DNA of 64,000 bases from the NCBI RefSeq assembly GCF_016839145.1, contig NZ_CP069303.1, forward strand, positions 1 to 64,000, written 5' to 3'. Each line of letters begins with the position of its first letter. Position 1 is the first letter of the stretch. Positions 1 to 8,627 of the stretch are shown one piece after another. Source of the stretch: Shinella sp. PSBB067 (lineage in GTDB: Bacteria > Pseudomonadota > Alphaproteobacteria > Rhizobiales > Rhizobiaceae). The notes under the pieces were generated by a model, which ran no database searches, was not told where the DNA came from, and saw nothing but the letters and a program-made list of their open reading frames with translations. The position numbers and the translations under genes were made by a program.

Positions 1-335
1 TGATCCTGCATGCCCGCTCGAACTCGGCCGGGAGGTTCGGCGTTATTATTGATGTCATTTAGCTACTCCATACTTGTTGCTCTATAAAAATGAGAACCTC
101 AAAAATCAGCAAGCACAACCCCCCTTATGTGTTTATTTTTATATTATTTAGTGGGCGCGATGCGGAATCCTTTATTTGCAGGGCATAAGAGTGCCACGAA
201 CGGCTGGATTGCCGGCCGCTTGAAGGGTGATGAGAAAAACTCAATGTTAACAATGATTTTATCGTTGACGGGCTCGAATTCCTGCCGAACCATTGATGTT
301 GCAGCATGTGACTTCTGAACCGGAAAGGATTGAAG
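1..335. other. no supported gene
   Basis: This stretch holds only short open frames on both strands without a convincing ribosome-binding site or family resemblance. It is less GC-rich than what follows, especially around 60-150. Nothing was recognised. Confidence 0.5.
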
Positions 336-506
336 ATGAGTAGTACAGTATCGCGTGAACAGAGAAAAACATCGGCAGCTAGGAGTGTTTCTTTCAGTAA
401 ATCTCCGAGGACGGCAGAGGCGTGGTCAGCGAAGAGGGCGAAGGTCAGGCGAAGAAGCAGTGCAGGCGCTCGCCGACCAGGTCAGTCGAGCCCTCAGTCT
501 TTCTGA
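336..506 (+). CDS. possible small basic protein (56 aa)
   Basis: A 56-codon frame starts with ATG after a purine-rich stretch (GGAAAGGATTGAAG) that could serve as a ribosome-binding site. The product is Ser/Arg/Lys-rich with no recognisable domain and no hydrophobic segment. It could be a small DNA- or RNA-binding protein, the remnant of a larger gene, or chance. No homology was recognised, so no function is given. Confidence 0.22.
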   Translation: MSSTVSREQRKTSAARSVSFSKSPRTAEAWSAKRAKVRRRSSAGARRPGQSSPQSF

Positions 507-1034
507 TCGGATGATGGCTGGCGGTGTAATCGCACCGCCTGACGGAGCCTGACTTGCCGACGATGCGGAAGGGGTGCCCGCTGCGCGGGGGCATGGCCCG
601 ACGCTTGGTCATTCGCAAAGCGCTCCGCGTGCGGCGTTAACCATACCGGAGCTCTGTCTGTTCCGGATGTGTTCCGCCGGCTTGCCGGAACAGAATCTCC
701 GGGCTATGCCAGTGATGTTTGCAGAAGCTTAACATCTGCAGACACTTAGCGGCCCCCGAGGATGTTGGAGCATCCGCCGAGGGCCTGACCAGAAACCTTC
801 GCTAGAAAGGCTACCGGCTATGTCGACCCTTATCCGCTTCGCTTCCTCTCTGGAAGCACCTTCCCATTATCTTCCTGCCGAAACCCGCCGTCTCGCGCCG
901 ACGTCGCACATCCGCGACTGACCGCAATAGATCGTCCGTTCTGCGACGTCCGATGCGGAAATCGTTTCCGCATGCGCGGACCTGTGTCCGCCGATCGCGG
1001 GGCTGGCGATCCTGATCTCGACAGGAGAGAAAAG
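507..1034. other. intergenic region with inverted repeats
   Basis: No gene is supported here. A dyad with 7-base arms (TGTTCCG ... CGGAACA) lies at 670-692. The stretch 960-1034 leads into the next gene, whose AGGAGAG ribosome-binding site lies at 1023-1029. Minus-strand frames across 811-1082 overlap one another in different phases and look like chance frames in GC-rich DNA. Confidence 0.4.
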
Positions 1035-1931
1035 ATGAATTCGAACACTGCCGATGGCGCAACGGCGCCGGTCTATCCCCACGCCGCCGATCTCGCGGCC
1101 TTACTGCCCGCTCTCGAAACCCTTGTCGACGAGATCGTCACCACGGGTTTGTCCCGGGAGATGCTCGCTCGGGCGCTCGACACCGGCATGACCGAGGTGA
1201 CGTCCGTGCTGCACGCTGTGCCGTCCGCCGAGGGCAAGTTGCTGGAGCGCGGCATCGCCCTCATTGCTGGCCGCAACCCCGATCTCGTCGTGCTGACGCA
1301 GAATCTGCGGCTGCCGGTCACAAGGGCGGCGAGCGAACTGGTCGAGATGAACGATCCCTCATTGTACCGCTCGCTCAGCCTCGACGCAGACAGCGGTGGG
1401 CGCAAGTCGTATACGCCCGACCTGCTGATCCTGAACCGCAGGACCGAGGTCGCGCATCTGGTCGACGTCAAACGGAGCCTCGGCTCCTACGAGTTGGCCC
1501 GGATCGTCGAACTGAAGAACCGCATGTTGGCGGCGGCGCTGGTCGTCCCGGACCTTCTCTATAAGGAACATCGCCGACTTCATGCGAAAGAGGTCCGGGT
1601 GGTCATTCTCAACGCCGAAAACCAGCGTGCCGATGTCGACGGCGGCGTCTGGCCGCTCTCGCATCTTGATCACCTTCTCGAAGTCACCGGAGCCGGCGAG
1701 GCCATGGCGCATCTGCGCGAGCTCTTCCAACACCGGGTCGAGGAGAACTGGTCTGCGGCGCTGGCCAGTCGTCGGCAGGTTGCTTCTGTCGCCAATGTCC
1801 GCGGCAAGGCCCGGAAATCGCCGACGCTTCATTGCGATGGCGACGACGTCTGCGGAACTGACGCTCGGGGCCGGGCACGGCTTCCCGTGTCGATAGGCTT
1901 TGCGCGCGCGCCGCGGGCCGCCGGCCCGTAG
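1035..1931 (+). CDS. possible PD-(D/E)XK-like protein, first gene of the split-protease cluster
   Basis: The product is 298 aa. I chose the ATG at 1035 because AGGAGAGAAAAG lies directly upstream; an in-frame ATG at 972 lacks this. The middle contains TPDLLILNRR followed by HLVDVKRS, with acidic residues on one predicted strand and D-x-K on the next. That resembles the PD-(D/E)XK core of restriction-like nucleases. This is a motif impression only; no family was recognised. A basic, low-complexity tail after about residue 245 may be disordered or mark a frameshift. It is followed 81 bp later by three genes that overlap end to start, so it probably belongs with them. There is no signal peptide or membrane segment, so it is likely cytoplasmic. 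Confidence 0.6.
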   Translation: MNSNTADGATAPVYPHAADLAALLPALETLVDEIVTTGLSREMLARALDTGMTEVTSVLHAVPSAEGKLLERGIALIAGRNPDLVVLTQNLRLPVTRAASELVEMNDPSLYRSLSLDADSGGRKSYTPDLLILNRRTEVAHLVDVKRSLGSYELARIVELKNRMLAAALVVPDLLYKEHRRLHAKEVRVVILNAENQRADVDGGVWPLSHLDHLLEVTGAGEAMAHLRELFQHRVEENWSAALASRRQVASVANVRGKARKSPTLHCDGDDVCGTDARGRARLPVSIGFARAPRAAGP

Positions 1932-2012
1932 CTGCCCAGGCCACACCTTCTTCCCTTGCTGAAACTGTTTTGACGCCTGATCCACCGGACAGGCGATGAG
2001 GAGACGTCTGCC

Positions 2013-2360
2013 ATGACGCAATCGACTTCCAATCTCATTCCCTTCCCGATTCCGCGAACCCTGCCGACGATGAAGGCGCCGTCGTTGCAGGAGCGGGCGG
2101 CCGCATTTGTTGCTGCGGTCGCATCCGCCGGTGAGCACAGCGCCCTGTCCGACGATCATGCCGTTCATGTCGCCGCGGTCGTGCGCGCTTCGATCCGGTT
2201 TGCCCGCCGCAAGGGCGTATGCCTCGACAGCCTGCCGCCGCAGTTGCGCATCTGGCTGCTGGAGCTCTGCAATCAAGGCGACCCGACCTGCCGCATGGTC
2301 CGCGACTGGCTTTCCGGAAACCGTCGGTTCTGTGCGTCCCTTAAGAAGGAGAACGTATGA
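2013..2360 (+). CDS. hypothetical protein (115 aa) of the split-protease cluster
   Basis: The 115-aa product has a predicted helical middle (AAAFVAAVASAGEH...) and no motif I recognise. The start follows GAGGAGACGTCTGCC, a plausible ribosome-binding site. Its stop overlaps the start of the AAA ATPase gene by 4 bases, so the two are probably translationally coupled. A small partner or adaptor of the following ATPase and protease is a guess based on position alone. Confidence 0.65.
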   Translation: MTQSTSNLIPFPIPRTLPTMKAPSLQERAAAFVAAVASAGEHSALSDDHAVHVAAVVRASIRFARRKGVCLDSLPPQLRIWLLELCNQGDPTCRMVRDWLSGNRRFCASLKKENV

Positions 2361-4387
2361 TGGAAACACTGACGGATCGCATGACGCGCTATCTTCTGAA
2401 ACGCCTTCGCCGCCGCGGCGTATTCGCTCTCTATGAGCGCGCGGTCGATGCGGGGCTGCTGGCCTCCGCCTTCATCGGCGGCGAGGAGCGGAAAGGCACG
2501 GCCTGGAAGGTGAACGATCAAGCGTGGCATTTGCTGACCGGCAATCCGGATCAGGATCGCGCAACCGTCGCACGGATGATCGGCGTAGGCCGTCCTCCTC
2601 GTCAACGCGCCGACGAACCCGTCACCTTCATCGTACCCGACGAGGATGCGGTCGACGGGGTTGTGACATTCGAATGCGGGTCCGTGGGCGCATCGGACGA
2701 ACAGCCGAAGGGCAGGCGAAGGAAAGCTCGACGGGGCCGTGCAGGCGGAGTGGCTGCCAGTACCGCACCCGGTATTGGCTTTCCCTATGTCGCCGCGCTT
2801 CTTCGCGAGCATCTGCCGCCGCCAAATCCCGTCCATGCCGCCGTTGCGCTGCTGGTCGCCCGCGCCGTCGGCGCCAGTCTTCCGGACATCTCGGCGCTGA
2901 TCGAGGCGCTGCGCCCCGCTGCTCCCTTCGTCCTGCTGAAGGCGCCCGTGCCGCGCTTCGAACTTTGCCTCGGCATGATGCTCGAGGACGGACTGATCCT
3001 GCCGTTCCGGGCGGCACTTGAAGACGTGCTTCGCGATAATCCTCTGTCCGGCCGGTACCGGCAGCAGCAGTCCGCGGTGAGCCGGCGTAAGATGAAGACG
3101 CTGTCTGGCATTGCGGTCGGGTTCACGGATGACAAGGACATTCGCCAGTATCTCCGCCAGACGCTTCTCAACGAGCCCGCCCCGATCCTCCTTGCCGACG
3201 AGACGCGGTTTGCCCTGACGCCTATCGTCACCGAGACCGCAGATCTCGTCCTCGAATGTGGCGGGATCGATCATGAGATGATCGCGGAGTTGCTGCATGT
3301 CTGCTGCGGCATTCCCCCGAAGCAAAGTCTCATGCTCATGGACGATATGGTGTTCGATCCGGAAAGGCTGACGCTCGACGATGTCGCGCTTGCGGTTCGC
3401 CCGGGACGGACGGCCGAGCAGACGCTCTCGGTGCTTGCCCTGCTCGCCGAGCGTACTGCGGCGGAGGAAGAGGAGGACAAGGAGGGTAGGGAGACCGGAC
3501 ACCGCAGGCAAAGGTCTGGCAAAGGGCGGGCCAGCGAGACGACGTCGCAAAGGAATGCCGGAAGGAAGAAGCCGCAGGATGTCGGCATCGACGTGATCGA
3601 GCCGGTCACCCCGCCCGATAGCGATACGGTCACTGTCGATGCGGCGGGAACACCGTCCCCGAAGGATCGTCCGCTGTCCGTCGAGACGCTTGCCGGCTGT
3701 GGTCCCGCACGCGGCTGGGCGCTCGATCTGAAGGCCGATCTGCTGCTCTGGAAGCAGGGAAAACTGCGGTGGGACGAGATGACGACGAAGCTGTTGTTGT
3801 CGGGGCCGCCCGGAACCGGCAAGACGACTTTCGCCCGGGCGCTCTGCAACACGCTCCAGGTTCCCTTGCTGGCGACATCGGTCGCGCGCTGGCTTGAGCC
3901 CGGCTATCTCGGCGATGTGCTGAAACGCATGTCGGCATCCTTCACCGTCGCCGGGGAGAAAGCGCCGGCCATTCTGTTCATCGACGAGCTCGACAATATC
4001 GGCAGGCGGCAGGGAGCCGGTAGCAGAAACTACGACGATTACTGGGCGTCGCTGATCAACCGCATGCTCGAACTGCTGGACGGGGCTTCGAGGACCGAAG
4101 GCATCATTGTCGTCGGGGCCACGAACCTTCCGGAGAGGATCGATCCGGCGCTGCTACGTTCCGGCCGGCTGGAAACCCATGTCGAGATTCCAATGCCGGA
4201 TATGGAAGCCCTGGTCGGTATCCTCTGCCATCATCTCGGCTCCGATCTCGACGCGGTGCTGGCTTCCGCGCCCTCGGCGAACGCACCGCGACGTCTGCAT
4301 CCGCCGCCTACCATAAATGGCAAGCCGCTCGTCCGGCGCAGACCAGACGACAAGCCCGAAGCACAGAAAGGACCCCGCCATGACTGA
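2357..4387 (+). CDS. AAA ATPase chain of a split FtsH-like protease
   Basis: This 676-aa protein has an unrecognised N-terminal region (about 1-360), a charged linker (about 360-440) and a C-terminal AAA module. Walker A (GPPGTGKT) is at 483-490, Walker B (ILFIDELD) at 539-546, and the second region of homology follows (ATNLPERIDPALLRSGRLE). The core is of the FtsH/26S-ATPase type. After IPMPDMEALVG the chain loses the C-terminal half of the AAA lid and ends in a Pro/Arg/Lys-rich tail. The missing lid piece and the M41 peptidase are encoded by the next gene, which overlaps by 8 bases in another frame. No N-terminal transmembrane pair is seen, unlike FtsH, so the complex is probably soluble. 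Substrate unknown. Confidence 0.85.
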   Translation: MMETLTDRMTRYLLKRLRRRGVFALYERAVDAGLLASAFIGGEERKGTAWKVNDQAWHLLTGNPDQDRATVARMIGVGRPPRQRADEPVTFIVPDEDAVDGVVTFECGSVGASDEQPKGRRRKARRGRAGGVAASTAPGIGFPYVAALLREHLPPPNPVHAAVALLVARAVGASLPDISALIEALRPAAPFVLLKAPVPRFELCLGMMLEDGLILPFRAALEDVLRDNPLSGRYRQQQSAVSRRKMKTLSGIAVGFTDDKDIRQYLRQTLLNEPAPILLADETRFALTPIVTETADLVLECGGIDHEMIAELLHVCCGIPPKQSLMLMDDMVFDPERLTLDDVALAVRPGRTAEQTLSVLALLAERTAAEEEEDKEGRETGHRRQRSGKGRASETTSQRNAGRKKPQDVGIDVIEPVTPPDSDTVTVDAAGTPSPKDRPLSVETLAGCGPARGWALDLKADLLLWKQGKLRWDEMTTKLLLSGPPGTGKTTFARALCNTLQVPLLATSVARWLEPGYLGDVLKRMSASFTVAGEKAPAILFIDELDNIGRRQGAGSRNYDDYWASLINRMLELLDGASRTEGIIVVGATNLPERIDPALLRSGRLETHVEIPMPDMEALVGILCHHLGSDLDAVLASAPSANAPRRLHPPPTINGKPLVRRRPDDKPEAQKGPRHD

Positions 4388-5123
4388 AGTTGCCGGTCAT
4401 TCTCCATCTCCGGACGGACTGCGTCCGCTCGCGCTGCTGGCCCTTGGCCGGACGGGCGCCGATATCGAGCGTCTCGTTCGCGAAGTGCGGCGCAAGCTGC
4501 GGCGCGAAGAGCGAGCGATAGTCTGGGCCGATCTCGAAACGGCCCTGCGCGATGGGCAGGCGGCGATGTCCGACGATCTGCGCTGGCGGGCAAGCGTGCA
4601 TGAGGCGGGACATGCACTGGTCTATACGTTGACCGGCATTGCGGAGGTGAAGGCCGCAAGCATCGGTCTCCACGGCCTCGGCATGGTCGCAACCGTCGCG
4701 AACGATCGTCTGCCGCAGAATGAGGCCTGGCTGATGAACGCGATGGCCGCGATCCTGGCGGGGCGGGCGGCGGAGCTGTTGCTGTTCGGCGAGGCTCTTG
4801 CCGGCGGCGGCGGTGCGGATGAGAGCGATCTGGCGCGGGCGACGGACATGGCGCTCGCGGCGGAGACGCGGCTCGGCTTCTCCGGCCATCAACCGCTGCT
4901 TTACCGCCCGCCCACCGTGGCGATGAACGAGCTCGCCCTCGATCGCGACCTTGCCGGGCGGGTCCATGTACGGCTCCTTGCAGCAGAAGCCATCGCAAGG
5001 CGACTGCTGGAGGAGCACCGGGAGCGGCATCACGACATCGCAAGGCGCCTCGCCGCGGTCGGGATCGTGTCGGGTGACGAGTTGCGGGAAATGATCGGCG
5101 GCGCGAAGGACACGGCAGTCTGA
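4380..5123 (+). CDS. M41 (FtsH-type) zinc peptidase chain of a split protease
   Basis: The 247-aa product begins with the lid helix typical of FtsH (GRTGADIERLVREV, about residues 23-36), then the M41 peptidase domain. The zinc motif HEAGH is at 74-78 and a third-ligand candidate Asp at 150 lies in ADESDLARAT, as in FtsH. No ATPase site is present, so unfolding power must come from the AAA protein upstream. I prefer the ATG at 4380, inside the end of the ATPase gene; the frame is open back to 4317, which leaves room for frameshifting as an alternative way to make a fused chain. The peptidase motifs look intact, so activity is expected. Location cytoplasmic by inference. Confidence 0.85.
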   Translation: MTEVAGHSPSPDGLRPLALLALGRTGADIERLVREVRRKLRREERAIVWADLETALRDGQAAMSDDLRWRASVHEAGHALVYTLTGIAEVKAASIGLHGLGMVATVANDRLPQNEAWLMNAMAAILAGRAAELLLFGEALAGGGGADESDLARATDMALAAETRLGFSGHQPLLYRPPTVAMNELALDRDLAGRVHVRLLAAEAIARRLLEEHRERHHDIARRLAAVGIVSGDELREMIGGAKDTAV

Positions 5124-5322
5124 GCCAGGAAACCTTGTCTGCAAGGTGGATCGATGTGCGGGCGCGGTATTGCGCCGTGTCCGCACGTCGACCTGCATCA
5201 GGTTGATTTGGGGCAATCTGGGTCGGGTTGCGGGCACCTTGAGACACATCATCTCAATTTATCCTGACGCGATTCCTGCCAGGAAATCCGCGTTGCCGGA
5301 CAGCGGAACCGCGATTCAGGTG

Positions 5323-5386
5323 CAAACCACGTTTACGGAAAACGGCGTTTGCGGGCGAGAGGAATGTGTTCTGCAAACCTCGTTTG
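5323..5386. promoter_or_regulatory. paired CAAAC-N3-GTTT dyads upstream of the 113-aa gene
   Basis: The 316-bp gap 5124-5439 holds no gene but two similar dyads, CAAACCACGTTTA (5323-5335) and CAAACCTCGTTTG (5374-5386), exactly 51 bp apart, about five helical turns. Between them lies AAAACGGCGTTTGC (5339-5352), which recurs at 5899-5912 beyond the next gene. The spacing and symmetry suggest binding sites for a dimeric regulator or a plasmid-maintenance protein. No binding protein is identified. Confidence 0.35.
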
Positions 5387-5439
5387 TCGCTTGCATCGCC
5401 GGCGGCGACGCTGGGTCTCCCAACAGAGGAGGCAGGCAT

Positions 5440-5781
5440 ATGGCCAGGAAATCGATACGACAGCGGAATGCCGAGCAGCGGGTCAGGCAGCAGAAGGTGA
5501 GGGACACGGCCCGCGAGCACAGGCGGCCGACCCGGGACGACATCGCCCGAACGTTGTTGTGGCAGATGATCGTGACGGCGAAGCAGAAGCGCAAGCGCGA
5601 TGAGATACTCGGCCTGCTTTGCGATGAGATCGTCGCCGAACTGGTGCTTCAAGGCTTCGATCCCCGAGAGAGCGAGGCCGTGTTCGAGGCGCTGGCCGAG
5701 AAGTATGAGCCCGACGTCAGGCCGTTCCGTGTCAAGCGACATCTCGACGGAAAGGATCGCGCTGACAGGAAGCCGTCGTGA
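5440..5781 (+). CDS. hypothetical basic protein (113 aa)
   Basis: The ATG at 5440 follows AGAGGAGGCAGGCAT, a strong ribosome-binding site, so I reject the longer in-frame start at 5146. The 113-aa product is very rich in Arg and Lys at the N terminus, then helical with an acidic stretch (LCDEIVAELVLQGFD). No family was recognised. It lies 316 bp after the peptidase gene and is bracketed by two copies of AAAACGGCGTTTGC. A DNA-binding or plasmid-accessory role is possible but unproven. Confidence 0.6.
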   Translation: MARKSIRQRNAEQRVRQQKVRDTAREHRRPTRDDIARTLLWQMIVTAKQKRKRDEILGLLCDEIVAELVLQGFDPRESEAVFEALAEKYEPDVRPFRVKRHLDGKDRADRKPS

Positions 5782-5896
5782 TGCGCTGTCCGTCGCTGTC
5801 CAGGTCAATCCTTCGAGGGAACGGATTCCGGCTCGCGCGCCTCTCGTCTCTGCAAACGATGTGATCAAGTATCCTGCCGACTCCCCCCATTACTTC

Positions 5897-5912
5897 GCAA
5901 AACGGCGTTTGC
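5897..5912. repeat. palindrome GCAAAACGGCGTTTGC, second copy of a 14-mer
   Basis: The 16-base site has symmetric ends (GCAAA ... TTTGC). Its last 14 bases are identical to 5339-5352, so the 113-aa gene sits between two direct copies 560 bp apart. It may be an operator or a recombination scar; nothing in the window decides between them. Confidence 0.4.
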
Positions 5913-5927
5913 ATAAGAAGTTTGCGT

Positions 5928-6018
5928 ATTCCGATGAAGCCGGACGGGTATTCCGACGCGAAGCCGACAGGCATTCCAATTTGATGTCTGACACCGTTCC
6001 GATCTGAAGCCTGACGCG
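5928..6018. repeat. four degenerate 22-23 bp tandem repeats (ATTCCGAT...)
   Basis: Four units begin at 5928, 5950, 5973 and 5996 with (A/G)TTCC(G/A)A; three carry GAAGCC and the third has diverged. Such subterminal repeats are seen at ends of IS21-family elements in rhizobia, so this may be one end of a lost element. That assignment is from memory of the pattern and is not certain. The array stops just before the IS110 relic. Confidence 0.4.
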
Positions 6019-6032
6019 GCAGGGTGCCTTCG

Positions 6033-6720
6033 AGCCTGGAACCCATCCAGCCAGTTCCCCAATCGATCTCTTGTTCGGTCTAGGTGACGAAAGCATGATC
6101 GAGCTCCATGAACTAGGAGCTTGCGCACATAGCGGTTTCCCCGCTTGCTGATGCCGAAAAGCTTTTGCTTTCCGCCGGTCGAAAATTCCCGCGGTACAAG
6201 GCCCAGCCACGCGGCCAGATCGCGGACCTTCTGGAATTGTCGCCCGTTTCCAATGGCGGCAAGGAGTGCGGTTGCCCCCAACGCTCCGATGCCAGGGATC
6301 GTCATGAGACGTCGCGCAACATCTTCGCGACTGGCGATCGCCTCGATCTCGCGTGTGATGTCACCAATGCGTTGCTCCAATTGGCGCAGATCGATGAACA
6401 GCTCTGCGAGCAGCTTACGCACTACTGACGAAAGGCCATTGGATTGGTCCTCCAGAACAAGTGGCAGGTCGAACTTGAACAGACCTGCGCCTGGCGTAAG
6501 GCGATCCCGTATTCGACGCAGAAAGCTCGCATCTGATTGATCAAACGCATTCTCGTTCCGATCATCTGATCTCGGACCCGGTGTAAAGCCTGAAGATCGG
6601 CTTGTTCCTCGCTCTTGAGAGCGGCAAATCGCATCGTTGGTCGTGTGGCTGCCTCAGCGATCGCCTCAGCATCAATGATGTTAGTCTCAATGCGACCTAG
6701 AAAGTGCCCAGTCGATGCAC
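6033..6720 (-). pseudogene. IS110-family (IS1111-like) transposase relic
   Basis: The two minus-strand frames join into one transposase. The N-terminal part shows the DEDD-type segment (DAEAIAEAATRPTMRF, then KSEEQADLQALHRVRDQ). The C-terminal part shows the Transposase_20 region (MTIPGIGALGATALLAAIGN, then KRGNRYVRKLLVHGARS). One base is missing near 6490-6491 (CC where CCC restores the frame LRQGAGLFKFDLP). The family sequence also stops after GNWLDGFQAR, so the C terminus is cut near 6033, and the N terminus is missing beyond about 6720. The element cannot be active by itself. Confidence 0.85.
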
Positions 6721-6787
6721 ATATGTTCGTTAGGTCCAAAACGCGACGCCGTCTGGACTACAATGGAAAGCTGCCGTCGGACATAAG

Positions 6788-7258
6788 CTATAGCACGCAC
6801 TGATCAAAGATACCTCTTAAAGTGATTATTCTTATTTCAATCGGCTCGATGCGGATTGAAAAGCTTCCAACAATACTTATGTATCTGGTTACAGATCCCT
6901 GCGAAATGCGTGAGTTTTCTATAACGGGATCAAGCACTGGCCGAAAGCAATCAAATCGACGAAGAGCGGTGGAAAGTTCTAGGTCTGGCACCGGAAAAGG
7001 ACCTTCTTCATTTAAGGCAAGGAGAAGTTTCCCCCCTAATGGATCGGGGTATCCTGCCACCATTGTATAGTAGTGCATGCCTGCGCGTAATCCATTATCA
7101 TCAAAATACAATAAGTGATTATCATCAAAGCGGAAGCAATCCACGGCCTCGCATTCGAGGTGCGATCTTATTATGGTCTCGTCTAGAAACTCAACTTCAA
7201 TTTCTTGAAATAGGGCTTCATGTGGGTCAAGCAAATACACTTTCTTAAACCCACTCAT
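6788..7258 (-). CDS. DUF3846-like hypothetical protein
   Basis: The 156-aa product carries HLLYFDDNGLRAGMHYY and GYPDPLGGKLLLAL, a pattern like DUF3846 proteins found on phages and plasmids. Function of that family is unknown. Base composition is clearly more AT-rich than its neighbours, which suggests separate acquisition. The minus-strand start is ATG at 7258 with a weak upstream GAGGTTCC. It stands alone between the IS110 relic and the recombinase gene. Confidence 0.6.
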   Translation of the reverse strand: MSGFKKVYLLDPHEALFQEIEVEFLDETIIRSHLECEAVDCFRFDDNHLLYFDDNGLRAGMHYYTMVAGYPDPLGGKLLLALNEEGPFPVPDLELSTALRRFDCFRPVLDPVIENSRISQGSVTRYISIVGSFSIRIEPIEIRIITLRGIFDQCVL

Positions 7259-7346
7259 GGGAACCTCAAAATAAGCTGCCTTGAGTCCTTATAAACTACT
7301 TTGATCCATTAGAGGTGAGTATCAAGTAGTGGTGCTCATATTGCGT

Positions 7347-7916
7347 TTATATGGCAGATTCCTTATTAAGTAAATCGATATGCCGCTGCAAAGTCCTCCG
7401 GCTGATTCCGTACTGAAGTGCCACCGCAGATGCGCTATCCCCGGAGGAAATTGCCTGAATCGCCTCCCGCACCTGCTTTCGTGTCAGCGACGGTTTGCGC
7501 CCAAGATGTCGTCCTTTCAAACGAGCGGCCTCCATTCCGGCTCGAGTGCGTTCGCTAATAAGGCTCCTTTCGAATTCAGCTAGTGCGCCCATGATATGAA
7601 ACAATAGCCTGCCGCCAGAAGAGGAGGTGTCGATGTTTTCAGTCAGCGACTGGAATTCGACGCCTCGCGTTCCCAAGGTGTCGACGAGTTCTATTAGCTT
7701 GGGCAAAGAGCGTCCGAGGCGATCAAGTCTCCATACGACCAGGGTTCCTCTATGTTTTACGGTTCCCAAAGCTTCGTGCAGCCCCGGTCTATCAAAGCCT
7801 CGCCCTGAAAGACCATAGTCCGTGAATATCCTTTCGCATCCGGCCCGACGAAGCGCATTAATTTGTAGATCTAGGCTCTGGTCCTCGGTTGAGACGCGCG
7901 CATAACCAATTTTCAT
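7347..7916 (-). CDS. serine recombinase, resolvase/invertase type (copy 1)
   Basis: The 189-aa protein starts with MKIGYARVSTEDQ; the Ser in ARVST is the expected nucleophile. WRLDRLGRS, GGRLLFHIMGALAEFERSL and SERTRAG complete the resolvase/invertase catalytic domain. A short Hin-like helix-turn-helix follows (AVALQYGISRRTLQRHI). I take the start at 7916; an upstream in-frame start at 7958 adds 14 residues not typical of the family. Such enzymes invert or resolve DNA between short sites. A related gene lies just upstream on the same strand. It looks intact. Confidence 0.88.
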   Translation of the reverse strand: MKIGYARVSTEDQSLDLQINALRRAGCERIFTDYGLSGRGFDRPGLHEALGTVKHRGTLVVWRLDRLGRSLPKLIELVDTLGTRGVEFQSLTENIDTSSSGGRLLFHIMGALAEFERSLISERTRAGMEAARLKGRHLGRKPSLTRKQVREAIQAISSGDSASAVALQYGISRRTLQRHIDLLNKESAI

Positions 7917-8054
7917 ATCGAACCTAAATTGCGTCGACGCTCGAAAGGACCGCAACAATGCGAGCCGAGCATCTGATAGACTTAAAATGGGACATCCAAA
8001 TGCAGTCTAAGGGTTTTAGAAGCCGGAGCCCATAGTAATTCGACGTCTTGACGA

Positions 8055-8627
8055 TTAACCAGCCGTGACCCGGTCGGCTTCGAGAATCATCCGTCGTAAC
8101 GTTCGACGAGTGATACGGTATCGAAGGGCGACATCACCCATATACTCGCCCCGCCCTCTCACGGCCTCGATTGCTTCTCTCAGTTCCTCGGCGTTGAGTG
8201 CAGGGGGACGCCCAAGCCGTTGTCCGCGCTCGCGAGCGGCAGCCATTCCCGCCCGTGTCCTTTCACTAATCAAGGATCGTTCGAACTCTGCCAGGGCAGC
8301 GATCATGTGAAAAAGCAATCGCCCACCTGATGATCCGGTGTCGATGTTCTCCGCAAGGGAATGGAAATGGATCGCTCTCTCTCCTAGCTCATTCATGAGC
8401 TGTACGAGGTGGACGAGGGAACGTCCAAGGCGGTCCAGTCGCCAAACAACCAGCGTATCGTCAGGGCTTAGAGATGCGAGTGCTTCATCAAGGCCAGGCC
8501 GCTCGATCACTTTTCCAGAAATGCCGTGATCGGTAAAAATCCTGTCACAGCCCGCGTGACGCAATGCCTGTAGCTGCATGTCAAGTTTCTGATCTTCTGT
8601 TGAGACCCGCGCATAACCTATTCTCAT
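8055..8627 (-). CDS. serine recombinase, resolvase/invertase type (copy 2)
   Basis: The 190-aa protein begins MRIGYARVSTEDQ and has the same catalytic blocks as its neighbour (WRLDRLGRS, GGRLLFHMIAALAEFERSL) plus a C-terminal helix-turn-helix (RYRITRRTLRRMI). The two are paralogues but clearly diverged, so this is not a recent duplication. Start taken at 8627, where the conserved N terminus begins; 8696 is an alternative. Upstream are two short GGG/CCC-type palindromes that could be crossover sites. The gene diverges from the EAL-autotransporter cluster, so a role in switching that cluster is possible but unproven. Confidence 0.88.
   Translation of the reverse strand: MRIGYARVSTEDQKLDMQLQALRHAGCDRIFTDHGISGKVIERPGLDEALASLSPDDTLVVWRLDRLGRSLVHLVQLMNELGERAIHFHSLAENIDTGSSGGRLLFHMIAALAEFERSLISERTRAGMAAARERGQRLGRPPALNAEELREAIEAVRGRGEYMGDVALRYRITRRTLRRMILEADRVTAG

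Noticed and set aside
5865..6422. Separate small protein at the end of the IS110 frame
   Set aside because: It is the C-terminal part of the frameshifted transposase; its last 60 residues are read-through of non-IS DNA.
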